64,000 nt of DNA from Desulfitibacter alkalitolerans DSM 16504. GTDB taxonomy: Bacteria > Bacillota > DSM-16504 > Desulfitibacterales > Desulfitibacteraceae. The stretch covers positions 124,001 to 188,000 of the forward strand of contig NZ_JHVU01000018.1 in the NCBI RefSeq assembly GCF_000620305.1. Direction: 5' to 3'. The translations under genes and the position numbers were made by a program. The notes beneath the pieces are model-generated. The model ran no database searches. It saw nothing but the letters and a program-made list of their open reading frames with translations, and was not told the DNA's origin. Shown here one piece after another: positions 26,256 through 34,785 of the stretch (its first letter is position 1; every line of letters begins with the position of its first letter).

Positions 26256-27866
26256 TCAATGCATTTTAGATGGAGTAATACCCTGTTTATCACTGCTTTG
26301 GCTGCTGCTTTGAGCATCTGACCGGTAATGTGCGCCACAGCTAGTTTTTCTTGTCAGTGCACCCTGGGTTATAAGATATGATACTATTATTTTATTTTGA
26401 AGTTCCAGACCTTCCCTGGAACCTAATTCACTAAGAAGAAGAGGGAAGAGCCTTTTTAAGAATTTCATTTGACTATTTAAGCCGCGGGCATCTCTAATTA
26501 CTCCCACATTGGTTTGCATGGATTTTTTCAGCTGCCTGTCATACTCCTGCAGCTTTGCCTTTGTAACCCTTGCTGTATTTTGTCCAGTATATTTTAAAGT
26601 TAAAGGCTTAATTTTAGGCGTGCGGGCTTCATACTGGCATGAAGCCGCCTTGGCTGTCCTATAACCAAAAACAAGACACTCTAACAGGGAATTGCTGGCA
26701 AGCCTGTTTGCCCCGCTTGCTCCATTACATGCCACTTCTCCGCAAGCAAATAGTCCTTTGATACTTGTTCTGCCCCAGGTGTCAGTTTCTATACCACCCA
26801 TGAGATAATGGGCACCAGGTGTAACTGGTATCATGTCCGAGCTGGGATTAATTCCAAGCTGGTTACATGTATTGTATATGGTAGGAAAACGCCTTTTGAA
26901 AAAGTCCCTTGCAAAACCAGTTGCATCCAGATAAACCTTTGGAGAGTTCCCCTTTGAAGAACCTCTGGCCATTTCAGAATAAATAGCTCTGGTAACAATA
27001 TCTCTGGGAGCCAGATCTGCCAGGGCATGATATTTAGGCATGAAACTTTCCCCTTTATCATTTCTCAACACAGCACCCTCACCACGAACGGCTTCTGAAA
27101 TAAGAAAACCCTGCAGGTTTTCATGATCCAGCATGGTGGGATGGAACTGAACAAATTCCATATGGATTGTTCCAGCACCCATCCTGGCGGCCATGGCTAT
27201 ACCGTCACCTGTTGCCCCAGGGGGGTTTGTCGTTTTCTCATAAAGCTGGCCTATTCCACCGCTGGCCAGGACAACAGCCCTGGAATAAATAGGGTATGGC
27301 CTGCCTTCTTTTGACAGAACAAGCACCCCTGTACACTGTCCTTCCTGGGAAAGCAAGTCAACGGCCATGGTGTTCTCTAATACATAAATATTGGCTGTAC
27401 TAGCTAACTTTTCTGCAAGAACCTGGCAGATGATTTTCCCTGTAGCGTCTCCCCCTGCATGAAGGATTCGGGGAATTGAGTGAGCCCCTTCCCTGGTCAG
27501 GCAGATGCTGTTGGCTTTTTGATCGAAGGGTACTCCTATTTCCATGAGTTTTTTTATGTGAGCAGGGCCTTGTTCTGTAAGGATCTTGACTGCCTTTAAA
27601 TTGCAAACTCCTGCACCGGCTGCAAGGGTATCCCTGAGGTGAATGGCTGGGCTATCCTCCTTGCCAACTGCAGCTGCAATTCCTCCCTGGGCATACAAGG
27701 AACTTCCGTCAGGAAACTTGTCCTTGGATATGACTAAAACACGCCCATATGCAGATAGGTGCAGGGCACAATACATCCCGGCTATTCCGCTGCCAATAAC
27801 TACAAAGTCAGTAATATCAGCTGATGTACTATTTAAATCGAAATTCATCAAGTATCTGGGGAACAA
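26256..27866 (-). CDS. nadB: L-aspartate oxidase (NadB)
   Basis: 536 residues. Oxidises aspartate to iminoaspartate with FAD; under anaerobic conditions fumarate can serve as acceptor. GSGIAGMYCALHLS is the FAD-binding start. TREGAHSIPRILHAGGDATG, EFVQFHPT and GEVACNGASGANRLASNSLLE are family hallmarks. I placed the start at TTG 27866 because GGGAG lies eight bases before it; ATG 27848 has no ribosome site. nadA lies upstream. Confidence 0.95.
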   Translation of the reverse strand: MFPRYLMNFDLNSTSADITDFVVIGSGIAGMYCALHLSAYGRVLVISKDKFPDGSSLYAQGGIAAAVGKEDSPAIHLRDTLAAGAGVCNLKAVKILTEQGPAHIKKLMEIGVPFDQKANSICLTREGAHSIPRILHAGGDATGKIICQVLAEKLASTANIYVLENTMAVDLLSQEGQCTGVLVLSKEGRPYPIYSRAVVLASGGIGQLYEKTTNPPGATGDGIAMAARMGAGTIHMEFVQFHPTMLDHENLQGFLISEAVRGEGAVLRNDKGESFMPKYHALADLAPRDIVTRAIYSEMARGSSKGNSPKVYLDATGFARDFFKRRFPTIYNTCNQLGINPSSDMIPVTPGAHYLMGGIETDTWGRTSIKGLFACGEVACNGASGANRLASNSLLECLVFGYRTAKAASCQYEARTPKIKPLTLKYTGQNTARVTKAKLQEYDRQLKKSMQTNVGVIRDARGLNSQMKFLKRLFPLLLSELGSREGLELQNKIIVSYLITQGALTRKTSCGAHYRSDAQSSSQSSDKQGITPSKMH

Positions 27867-28034
27867 TTAAACCACTCCCATTCCAGCAGTATCATTACCT
27901 GCCAGGATAAACTGCCAACCTACACCTAAGATACACCTGTAGTTAGGTACTTTCATCATGGACTAAACCACATACATTCAGGATAATACATGGCAGGAGA
28001 CAAGAAGCAGGAATTATGGCAAAAGTTTCATCAA

Positions 28035-28949
28035 TTAACCTGCTGTAACCTGCAGCATCCTTTCAAGGGTCCCATATGCCGCCAGCCTAACAGCCTCCTT
28101 CACCTTTATCTGGGGTTCCAGGGTTTCCAGAGCATCCTTTATTTTGGTCAGGGTGGTCATCTTCATATTTGGGCAGATAAGGCCCTGGGATAATAGATAA
28201 AACTCCTTGTGGGGACTTTCCTTTTTAAGGCGATAAAGCATTCCCATCTCAGTTCCAACAATAATTTTTTGTGCCCTGGATTCCCTGGAAAAACGCAAAA
28301 TTTCTGAAGTGCTGCCAACGTGGTCTGCCAGGGCTACAACCTCTGGTCTGCATTCTGGGTGAACAACAATGACTCCATCAGGGTGATACTGGCGAACCTT
28401 TTCTATATCCTCAACCTTAACCCTGTGATGAGTTATGCAGCATCCGTCCCAGGGTATTATTTCCTTGTGGGTCTGTCTTGCCACATAGTTTGCCAGGTTT
28501 TTATCAGGCACAAAGAGTATCTGGTTTTCTTCCAGGGAATTCACTATTCTTACAGCATTGGAAGAGGTGCAGCAAATATCACTTTCAGCCTTTACTTCAG
28601 CTGAGGAATTTACATAGCACACAACAGCAGCCTCTGGATAATCTTTTTTCTTCTCGCGAAGGGCTTCAGGGGTAATAGTATCAGCCAGGGGGCAGCCGGC
28701 ATTTTTGTCAGGCAGTAATACAATTTTGTCTGGAGACAAAATTGAGGCACTTTCAGCCATGAAATGGACACCACAAAAAACAATTACATCTGCATGGGTT
28801 GATGCAGCAAGCTTGCTTAAAGCAAAGGAATCTCCTACATAATCTGCAATTTCTTGAACCTCATCTATCTGATAGTTATGAGCCAGGATAATAGCATTGT
28901 GTTGTTCTTTTAACCTTTTTATTTCTGCAGCTGTATCATTTACCTTCAT
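28035..28949 (-). CDS. nadA: Quinolinate synthase (NadA)
   Basis: 304 residues. Condenses iminoaspartate with dihydroxyacetone phosphate to quinolinate using a [4Fe-4S] cluster. Motifs: AIILAHNYQIDEVQEIADYVGDSFALSK, VFCGVHFMAESASILSP, CYVNSSAEVKAESDICCTSSNA and the C-terminal ICPNMKMTTL. The three usual cluster Cys (in the first third, the GCCITHHR region and the ICPNMK region) can be seen. GGAGAGGAGA precedes ATG 28949. A candidate NiaR site lies about 50 nt upstream. Confidence 0.97.
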   Translation of the reverse strand: MKVNDTAAEIKRLKEQHNAIILAHNYQIDEVQEIADYVGDSFALSKLAASTHADVIVFCGVHFMAESASILSPDKIVLLPDKNAGCPLADTITPEALREKKKDYPEAAVVCYVNSSAEVKAESDICCTSSNAVRIVNSLEENQILFVPDKNLANYVARQTHKEIIPWDGCCITHHRVKVEDIEKVRQYHPDGVIVVHPECRPEVVALADHVGSTSEILRFSRESRAQKIIVGTEMGMLYRLKKESPHKEFYLLSQGLICPNMKMTTLTKIKDALETLEPQIKVKEAVRLAAYGTLERMLQVTAG

Positions 28950-29001
28950 TAATCTGTAATCTCCTCTCCTTTGAGTTCGCTGAAGCCAGCCTGTGTAAAT
29001 A

Positions 29002-29019
29002 CACCTGTCTTGTCAGGTG
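29002..29019. promoter_or_regulatory. Candidate NiaR operator before nadA
   Basis: Perfect inverted repeat CACCTG-N6-CAGGTG with a TGTCTTGT centre, between niaR and nadA. The centre resembles the TGTCTTGACA type of NiaR sites as I remember it. Location and regulator identity support it; binding is not shown. Confidence 0.5.
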
Positions 29020-29074
29020 CTGACAAAAAAATTTTAACCCATGAAACGGCCCCCGTCAATTATAAAGAAAGAAT

Positions 29075-29593
29075 CTATTGTCTTAGCAGCAGGCCTGCCC
29101 TGTCTAGTTCTCTTTCAATATGACCAAAAACCTCTTCACTTGCAGCTTCAACTGTGTGCAGATGTACTCCGTGGGTCAAGGCAGAAAGGGGTTTAGAATT
29201 AGAAGCTTTAATATTGCTGATAAAGCTGGCAATATCCCTGCGGGAGCCCAGCATGAGCATTCCCCTTAACTCCCCGTATACTGGATGCTCCACTATAACA
29301 TCCAACACTCTGCCGCCGGCATCCACTATAATTTCAAGCTCCTGAAGCATTTCCTCAAAGGTATGACAGGTGGCAAAGGTTTTTCTGTAAGGGGTAGTGG
29401 TTAGAGCCCGCATCAAAAGGTAGCCCTGGGGTGTGGCTAATATCTGCTCGCCGCCGGCCCTTAATAAGGAAATATCCTGAACTATAATCTGCCGACTTAC
29501 AGATAATCTGGCTGCAAGCTCAGAGCCTGCCATTGGCTGTTCCGCTGTTTTTAGAATGGCTAGAATATTATTTCGGCGGGTAATGGGATTCAT
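29075..29593 (-). CDS. niaR: NiaR-type NAD-biosynthesis repressor
   Basis: 172 residues. An N-terminal HTH_11 domain (ITRRNNILAILKTAEQPMAGSELAARLSVSRQIIVQDISLLRA) is followed by a 3H domain whose three conserved His can be seen in the CHTFEEM, VEHPVYGEL and LTHGVHLHTVEA segments. NiaR represses niacin and NAD genes when nicotinic acid is available. ATG 29593 follows GGAGGTG. It heads niaR-nadA-nadB-nadC on the minus strand, so it likely autoregulates and represses the operon. Confidence 0.93.
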   Translation of the reverse strand: MNPITRRNNILAILKTAEQPMAGSELAARLSVSRQIIVQDISLLRAGGEQILATPQGYLLMRALTTTPYRKTFATCHTFEEMLQELEIIVDAGGRVLDVIVEHPVYGELRGMLMLGSRRDIASFISNIKASNSKPLSALTHGVHLHTVEAASEEVFGHIERELDRAGLLLRQ

Positions 29594-29617
29594 AAAATTC
29601 ACCTCCAAATACATATC

Positions 29618-29646
29618 ATTATAATACTTTTTCTTTTCCTCAAGAA
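29618..29646 (-). promoter_or_regulatory. Promoter of niaR-nad operon
   Basis: On the minus strand: TTCTTG (29646-29641), 17 bases, TATAAT (29623-29618). The -10 is perfect and the -35 weak. Confidence 0.55.
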
Positions 29647-29804
29647 ATTTAGGCAGACATGGTAGAAAATTTTAGCTTTCTAGTATATTATACACATATC
29701 AGTAAATTTTTCTATGATATAAAGTTTTATTAAACCAGAAGAGGCCTGCCAATAAAGTCAGATCTGGGATGGTTAAAACTTACAAGGACTAGGGGATAGA
29801 CTTG

Positions 29805-30743
29805 ATGAAATTAAGATTTCTGGGGACAGATGATCCCTTGGCATATTTGTCTTATTTTATTGTATGCATAGTATGGGGCTCTACATATTTAGCAATTAAA
29901 TTAGGAATTGATAATATACCTCCTGCAATATTCGCAGGGATACGTTTCGCTGCAGTAGGCATTATTATGTATATTTATGCCCGGGCAAGGGGCTTGAGGA
30001 TGCCGTCTACCTTTCAGGATCTTAAACATGCTGCCATAGTGGGATTATTTCTGCTTACAGGTGCAGCAGGCCTTGTTTTCTGGGGCCAACAGCATATTTC
30101 CACCAGCCTGGCTGCAGTTCTTATTGTAACATCGGTACTTTTTACTGCCTTAATTGATAGCTTCCTGCCCCAGGGCAATAGGGTTGGCAGGAGAGGATGG
30201 TTGGGTCTTATCTGTGGTTTTATGGGGGTGGGCATCCTTTTTTTGCCAGAATTGGAGGTTGGCAATACCAGCTTACACGGTCTTTTTGGTATACTTGCTG
30301 CCTCGCTTTCCTGGGCAATAGGGTCATTATATTCTGTACGCAAACCCACATCCTCCTCAATGATACCTAACATTGCAGTACAATCATTAATTGGGGGAGG
30401 GGCTTTGCTGATTATTGGGCTGCTGACAGGCGAGGCTGCCCATGTGCAAATAACTCCAGTTGCCCTGGCAGCGTTATTATACTTGATTATTTTTGGTTCC
30501 GTTATAGGCTATAGTGCCTATATCTACCTATTAAAGGTCATTCCACCTTACAAAGCCGTAACTTATTCATATATTAATCCTGTAGTGGCAATAATTCTGG
30601 GCTTCATAGTTTTAGGTGAACCAATTAATCTGGAAATGGCCCTGGGTGCAGTAGTTATCATAGCTGGAGTTCTTCTTGTCCAATCAGATAGGCTGCCTGT
30701 TCCCCAAAACGTAAGTGCACAAGATACTGATGTGTCGGGCTAG
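29805..30743 (+). CDS. EamA/DMT-superfamily transporter
   Basis: 312 residues with ten hydrophobic helices and two EamA repeats. The start YFIVCIVWGSTYLAIKLGIDNIPPAIFAGIRF is typical. This superfamily exports metabolites, often amino acids or purines; the substrate cannot be told here. ATG 29805 is preferred to TTG 29802 because it spaces better from AGGGGAT. It is followed after 36 bases by the Opp-type ATPase genes, with which it may be co-transcribed. Confidence 0.9.
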   Translation: MKLRFLGTDDPLAYLSYFIVCIVWGSTYLAIKLGIDNIPPAIFAGIRFAAVGIIMYIYARARGLRMPSTFQDLKHAAIVGLFLLTGAAGLVFWGQQHISTSLAAVLIVTSVLFTALIDSFLPQGNRVGRRGWLGLICGFMGVGILFLPELEVGNTSLHGLFGILAASLSWAIGSLYSVRKPTSSSMIPNIAVQSLIGGGALLIIGLLTGEAAHVQITPVALAALLYLIIFGSVIGYSAYIYLLKVIPPYKAVTYSYINPVVAIILGFIVLGEPINLEMALGAVVIIAGVLLVQSDRLPVPQNVSAQDTDVSG

Positions 30744-30779
30744 TCATTGTTTACGTCAAGCTGCGGGAGGTGGAAGGAT

Positions 30780-31751
30780 ATGGGGGCTAAATTACTGGAA
30801 GTAAATAATTTGAGTGCTGAATTTAACAGTGACAAGGGCAGCTTTCAAGTTTTAGCTGATATCTCTTTTACCCTTAGCCGGGGAGAAACCCTGGGTATAG
30901 TTGGTGAAAGTGGCTGTGGTAAAAGTTCAGCTGCCTTTTCCATCATGAACATGCTGCCCTACGGGGGAAAGGTAACCCGGGGCAATATATTTTTTAAAGG
31001 CAGGGATCTTTTAACCCTTAATGACAGGGACATGCAAAAAATTAGAGGGAATAACATTGCAATGATATTTCAGGATCCCATGACAGCTTTAAACCCTGTC
31101 CATACCATTGGCTACCAGATAGCTGAGGCCCTAATGATACACAAGGGTTTAAGCAGGGGACAGGCCATGGAGCAGGCCCTGGAGGCTTTGAAACGTGTGA
31201 TGATTCCCATGGCAGAATTAAGACTTAGAGAATATCCCTTTCAAATGTCCGGGGGTATGAGCCAACGGGTCATGATTGCCATGGCTTTAATTTGTAATCC
31301 AGAGGTGCTTATAGCAGATGAGCCTACTACTGCACTGGACGTTACAATACAATCCCAGATAATGGATTTATTGATAGAATTAAGGGAGGAACTAAAAACA
31401 GCAATTCTCTTAATAACCCATAACCTTGGAGTGATAGCTGAAATGGCACAGAGGGTTGCTGTAATGTATGCAGGTCGGATTGTAGAATTAGGCCATGTAA
31501 AAACAGTATTAGAAGAGCCCCTTCATCCCTATACAAAGGGGCTTTTAGAATCCATGCCTGGTATTCACAGTAAGGGAAAGAGGCTTCATGTAATCAGGGG
31601 TTCAGTTCCTGATTACATGAATTTACCTGACGGGTGTACCTTTCATCCTCGATGTTCCCAAGGCATGGAATTGTGTAAAAGGGATATTCCTAAACTAATT
31701 AGTATTACCGAAAACCATTTTGTTCGCTGCTGGAGGGTGAAGGCTGAGTGA
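30780..31751 (+). CDS. Oligopeptide/dipeptide ABC transporter ATP-binding protein (OppD-like)
   Basis: 323 residues. Walker A GESGCGKS, Q-loop IFQDPMTALNP, signature MSGGMSQR and Walker B EVLIADEPTTALD. The C-terminal oligopeptide-type extension has a Cys-rich CTFHPRCSQGMELCKRD that matches the Fe-S or structural Cys set of this subfamily. ATG 30780 has GGGAGG upstream; an earlier start lacks one. It overlaps the OppF-like gene by four bases. No permease or binding protein is adjacent, so the rest of the transporter lies elsewhere or these serve another system. Confidence 0.92.
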   Translation: MGAKLLEVNNLSAEFNSDKGSFQVLADISFTLSRGETLGIVGESGCGKSSAAFSIMNMLPYGGKVTRGNIFFKGRDLLTLNDRDMQKIRGNNIAMIFQDPMTALNPVHTIGYQIAEALMIHKGLSRGQAMEQALEALKRVMIPMAELRLREYPFQMSGGMSQRVMIAMALICNPEVLIADEPTTALDVTIQSQIMDLLIELREELKTAILLITHNLGVIAEMAQRVAVMYAGRIVELGHVKTVLEEPLHPYTKGLLESMPGIHSKGKRLHVIRGSVPDYMNLPDGCTFHPRCSQGMELCKRDIPKLISITENHFVRCWRVKAE

Positions 31752-31783
31752 ATAAAACCCTATTAATGAATAAAACCCTATTA
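31748..31783 (+). repeat. 18-nt tandem duplication at gene start
   Basis: (G/A)TGAATAAAACCCTATTA occurs twice in direct succession (31748-31765 and 31766-31783), differing only at the first base. It duplicates the start codon and five codons. Confidence 0.9.
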
Positions 31784-32731
31784 AAGGTGGAAAAGGTTAA
31801 AAAATATTTTCCCGTAGGTGGTGGAATACTTCAAAAGCCAGGTTATACTGTCAAGGCATTAGATGGCGTATCCCTTTGCCTTGATCAGGGAGAAGTTCTG
31901 GGTATTGTAGGAGAAAGCGGTTGCGGCAAGAGTACCCTGGGAAGGGTAATCCTGGGATTACTTGGACCTACGTCAGGACGCATCCTTTTTGAGGATAGGG
32001 ACTTAGGTCAACTATCAAGGGAGGAGCTAAGACGTACTCGAAGAGACATGCAGATGATTTTTCAAGACCCCCAGGGTTCATTAAATAATAGAATGACGGC
32101 TTCTTATATTATTAAGGAGCCTTTGATAGTCCATAAAATAGGAAATGAGAGGGAGCGTAAGGAAAGGGTGCAGATGCTCCTGGAATTGGTAGGCTTGACT
32201 GGGAATTACGGAAAGAAATATCCCCATGAGTTTAGTGGTGGGCAGCGGCAGCGTATTGGTATTGCCAGGGCCCTTGCTTTAAACCCCAAGCTCATTATCT
32301 GTGATGAGCCGGTTTCGGCCCTGGATGCATCCATTCAAGCTCAGATCTTAAATTTATTACAGGAGCTGCAGGAAAAATATAAATTAGCCTATGTTTTTAT
32401 CTCGCATGATTTAGGGGTGGTAAGGCACATTAGCCATAGGGTTGCAGTAATGTATCTAGGGAAAATAGTGGAGCTTGCAGATAAGGAACATGTCTATGAA
32501 AACCCCTTGCATCCCTATACCAGGGCATTACTCGAAGCCATGCCGATACCAAGGGTGGAAGGCAGGAAAAGGTCTCCCGCGTTACAGGGTGAAATTCCAA
32601 ACTCAATAAACCCACCTTTAGGCTGTAGGTTTTCCACCAGGTGCCCCCATGTCCGTGAAATATGTAAAGGTGTTGAACCAGAGCTAAGAGAGGCAGCCAG
32701 TGGTCATTTTGCTGCCTGTAATCTAGTATAG
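31748..32731 (+). CDS. Oligopeptide/dipeptide ABC transporter ATP-binding protein (OppF-like)
   Basis: 327 residues. Walker A GESGCGKS, IFQDPQGSLNNRM, signature FSGGQRQRIGIARAL and Walker B LIICDEPVSALD; C-terminal CRFSTRCPHVREICK. The first 36 bases contain a perfect tandem duplication of 18 nt, so the protein begins MNKTLLMNKTLLKVEKV with two possible starts (GTG 31748 or ATG 31766). GGAGGGTGAAGG precedes the first. It forms the ATPase pair with the OppD-like protein. Confidence 0.92.
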   Translation: MNKTLLMNKTLLKVEKVKKYFPVGGGILQKPGYTVKALDGVSLCLDQGEVLGIVGESGCGKSTLGRVILGLLGPTSGRILFEDRDLGQLSREELRRTRRDMQMIFQDPQGSLNNRMTASYIIKEPLIVHKIGNERERKERVQMLLELVGLTGNYGKKYPHEFSGGQRQRIGIARALALNPKLIICDEPVSALDASIQAQILNLLQELQEKYKLAYVFISHDLGVVRHISHRVAVMYLGKIVELADKEHVYENPLHPYTRALLEAMPIPRVEGRKRSPALQGEIPNSINPPLGCRFSTRCPHVREICKGVEPELREAASGHFAACNLV

Positions 32732-32801
32732 CTCCAGCTAGTTGTGTAAAAAAACAGATATTACTGCCTGGTCATGGGAAAATTGTTTTGAGATAAATAA
32801 T

Positions 32802-33581
32802 CTATTCTGCCTTGGAAACTTCTTGTCTGGGTTTCATTTTTGAGCTTCCAAACCAGACCAGGGCAAAGCCTAGCAAGAACAGAACCAGGTAAAGAATACT
32901 AAAGTTGTAGGGTATCAGCCCCCTGGCAGAACCAATGATCAGTCCAGCAAAAGCGTAGGAGAGAATTATCCTGTGGTTAATATAAAAGGTATTAATGGCA
33001 TTTGCCAGCAGTAAAATTCCCAGAATACTGCCTATTCCAAATAGGGAAAGGTACAACACATTAAGCTCAGCTATAAAAAACAGCATGGAGTCATAAATAC
33101 CCAGGATAATAAGAATAGAGCTTCCAGGAATTCCGGGAATAATCATTGCTGCACTTGATAAAGCTCCACCTAGAATAAGTAAACCCCAATTAATGTCCAT
33201 ATTAAGAGCAAAATCGCCTATTGATTCAAAAACTAGGACAAAGCCAGTAATTATCCCAAGGACCATGGCAAGTACTCCCTTTTTATCGGGTTTTGGGCAG
33301 CAGCTAACAACGGGTTTGACCGATGCAAGAAGGCAGCCCAGAAGGAAAGCAGCAGTTGCATCCCTGTAGAATTGGAAAAACAATGTAAAGGCCAGACCTC
33401 CCAGATAAACACCAAAAATTAATCCTAAACACAGGGGTAAATAGGGTTTAAGATTGAGCCTTGCTATATCTCTAATAACCTGCTCATAAATGCCAAATAT
33501 TAAAAATACGGTACCACCGCTCATTCCTGGCAGGACAATAATAATGCCCAGTATTATTCCTTGAATAATCATTGTTGTCAT
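32802..33581 (-). CDS. DUF368 membrane protein (polyprenyl-phosphate translocase family)
   Basis: 259 residues with eight or more helices. Two related motifs are visible: IVLPGMSGGTVFLIFGIYE near the N-terminus and MIIPGIPGSSILIILGIYD in the second half, an internal repeat typical of DUF368. Bacterial members (PopT) have been linked to recycling of undecaprenyl phosphate across the membrane. I chose ATG 33581; GTG 33593 is too close to AGAGGAG. The gene is convergent with the Opp pair. Confidence 0.85.
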   Translation of the reverse strand: MTTMIIQGIILGIIIVLPGMSGGTVFLIFGIYEQVIRDIARLNLKPYLPLCLGLIFGVYLGGLAFTLFFQFYRDATAAFLLGCLLASVKPVVSCCPKPDKKGVLAMVLGIITGFVLVFESIGDFALNMDINWGLLILGGALSSAAMIIPGIPGSSILIILGIYDSMLFFIAELNVLYLSLFGIGSILGILLLANAINTFYINHRIILSYAFAGLIIGSARGLIPYNFSILYLVLFLLGFALVWFGSSKMKPRQEVSKAE

Positions 33582-33715
33582 AAAACAAGTCACTGCTCCT
33601 CTTTATAGTATAAATACAGTGTATATTATAACACATAACAATCTTATAATTCCCATGGTTTTTGAATAGTGATATACTTTATTTTACAAAACATCATATA
33701 GGAGGTATAGAGATA

Positions 33716-34132
33716 ATGATATTTAAATGGAATAATAAGTACAATACAGGCATTGCATCAATTGATGAACAGCATCAGCAGCTATTTCTTCTGGGAAACC
33801 AGTTGTTTGGTGTTGTTTCCAGTGGGGAAGGAATGGACAACTATGATAAAATCATGGCTGTTTTAGATGAGCTGAAAAACTACACAGCCTATCATTTCAA
33901 ACATGAAGAGGAGCTAATGGATAAATTTAGTTACAAGGATTACGAGGCGCATAAAAAGCAGCACGAGGCTTTTGTTGACAAGATTATTGAAGTAGAGACC
34001 AAAAACATTGATGACAATCAGAATAAAATAACCATGGAAATTATAGAGTTTATTGCTGACTGGGTTCAAAATCACATAGTGAAATCTGATCATGGATATA
34101 AAGACTTGTTTCTTGAAAAGGGAGTAGTCTAA
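33716..34132 (+). CDS. Bacteriohemerythrin
   Basis: 138 residues, a single hemerythrin domain. The di-iron ligands are visible in order: DEQHQQLF, HFKHEEELM (HxxxE), HKKQHEAF (HxxxH) and HIVKSD (HxxxxD). It binds oxygen reversibly, for sensing, storage or delivery. ATG 33716 has GGAGGT at good spacing. It stands alone. Its presence with superoxide dismutase fits an anaerobe that meets oxygen. Confidence 0.94.
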   Translation: MIFKWNNKYNTGIASIDEQHQQLFLLGNQLFGVVSSGEGMDNYDKIMAVLDELKNYTAYHFKHEEELMDKFSYKDYEAHKKQHEAFVDKIIEVETKNIDDNQNKITMEIIEFIADWVQNHIVKSDHGYKDLFLEKGVV

Positions 34133-34173
34133 AAAAGATTAACTGGAAAATATTTTTAATAAAGTTACCATGC

Positions 34174-34187
34174 GTGACAAAAATCAC
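34174..34187. promoter_or_regulatory. Candidate CRP/FNR-family site
   Basis: GTGA-N6-TCAC (GTGACAAAAATCAC), 61 nt before the cupin start. It is the half-site spacing of the CRP/FNR family. No regulator gene is in the window, so this rests on the motif alone. Confidence 0.4.
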
Positions 34188-34247
34188 CGTAAATATTATT
34201 TTGCTAGAGTAGAATAATAACAAAAGAAACAGAAGGAGATGAATAAT

Positions 34248-34589
34248 ATGGAACAAGTATTAATTAAGAATATCCCATTTTCACAGGCACTTGTTATGAA
34301 GGATTTAGTTGAGTACAAGGAAGGAACTGTTATAAGCAGGACAATTTCACAAAGGAAGGACTTAAGTGTGACCCTATTTGCCTTTGACAAGGGAGAGGGA
34401 ATCAGCTCCCACTCTGCTTCGGGTGATGCCCTTGTGTACATAATGGATGGAACAGCTGAAATAACCATTGGCGAAGAAAAGGTGCTGGCAAAGGCAGGAG
34501 AGGTGGTTGTCATGCCGGCAAATATTCCCCACGCCTTGGATGCAGTTGAGAGATTTAAGATGTTTCTAGTAGTGATAAAACCTCAATAG
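34248..34589 (+). CDS. Small cupin-domain protein
   Basis: 113 residues forming one cupin barrel. Motif 1 is HSASGDALVYIMDGTAEI (His and acidic residues partly kept) and motif 2 is MPANIPHALDAVERF. Metal ligands are reduced relative to the consensus G(X)5HXH. ATG 34248 is chosen because AAGGAG lies nine bases before it. Such small cupins are often redox- or sugar-binding proteins; no substrate can be named. A terminator follows. Confidence 0.85.
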   Translation: MEQVLIKNIPFSQALVMKDLVEYKEGTVISRTISQRKDLSVTLFAFDKGEGISSHSASGDALVYIMDGTAEITIGEEKVLAKAGEVVVMPANIPHALDAVERFKMFLVVIKPQ

Positions 34590-34608
34590 CATAACAATTA
34601 ATTCAAAA

Positions 34609-34640
34609 TAAGCCTTGCTTTACGCAGGGCTTAATTTTTT
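34609..34640 (+). terminator. Terminator after cupin gene
   Basis: TAAGCCTTGC / GCAGGGCTTA stem with a five-base loop and T-run. Confidence 0.8.
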
Positions 34641-34785
34641 ATTTATTTTATAACACCTATTATCTGGTTAATATTTCCTTGATGAAAGAACGCTGCAGGT
34701 GTAATATTAGAAGGAATGGATGCACATATTTATAAGCCATTGAGGACAACTTAATTAATAAATATTCGTATGGGAGTGGCACCAA

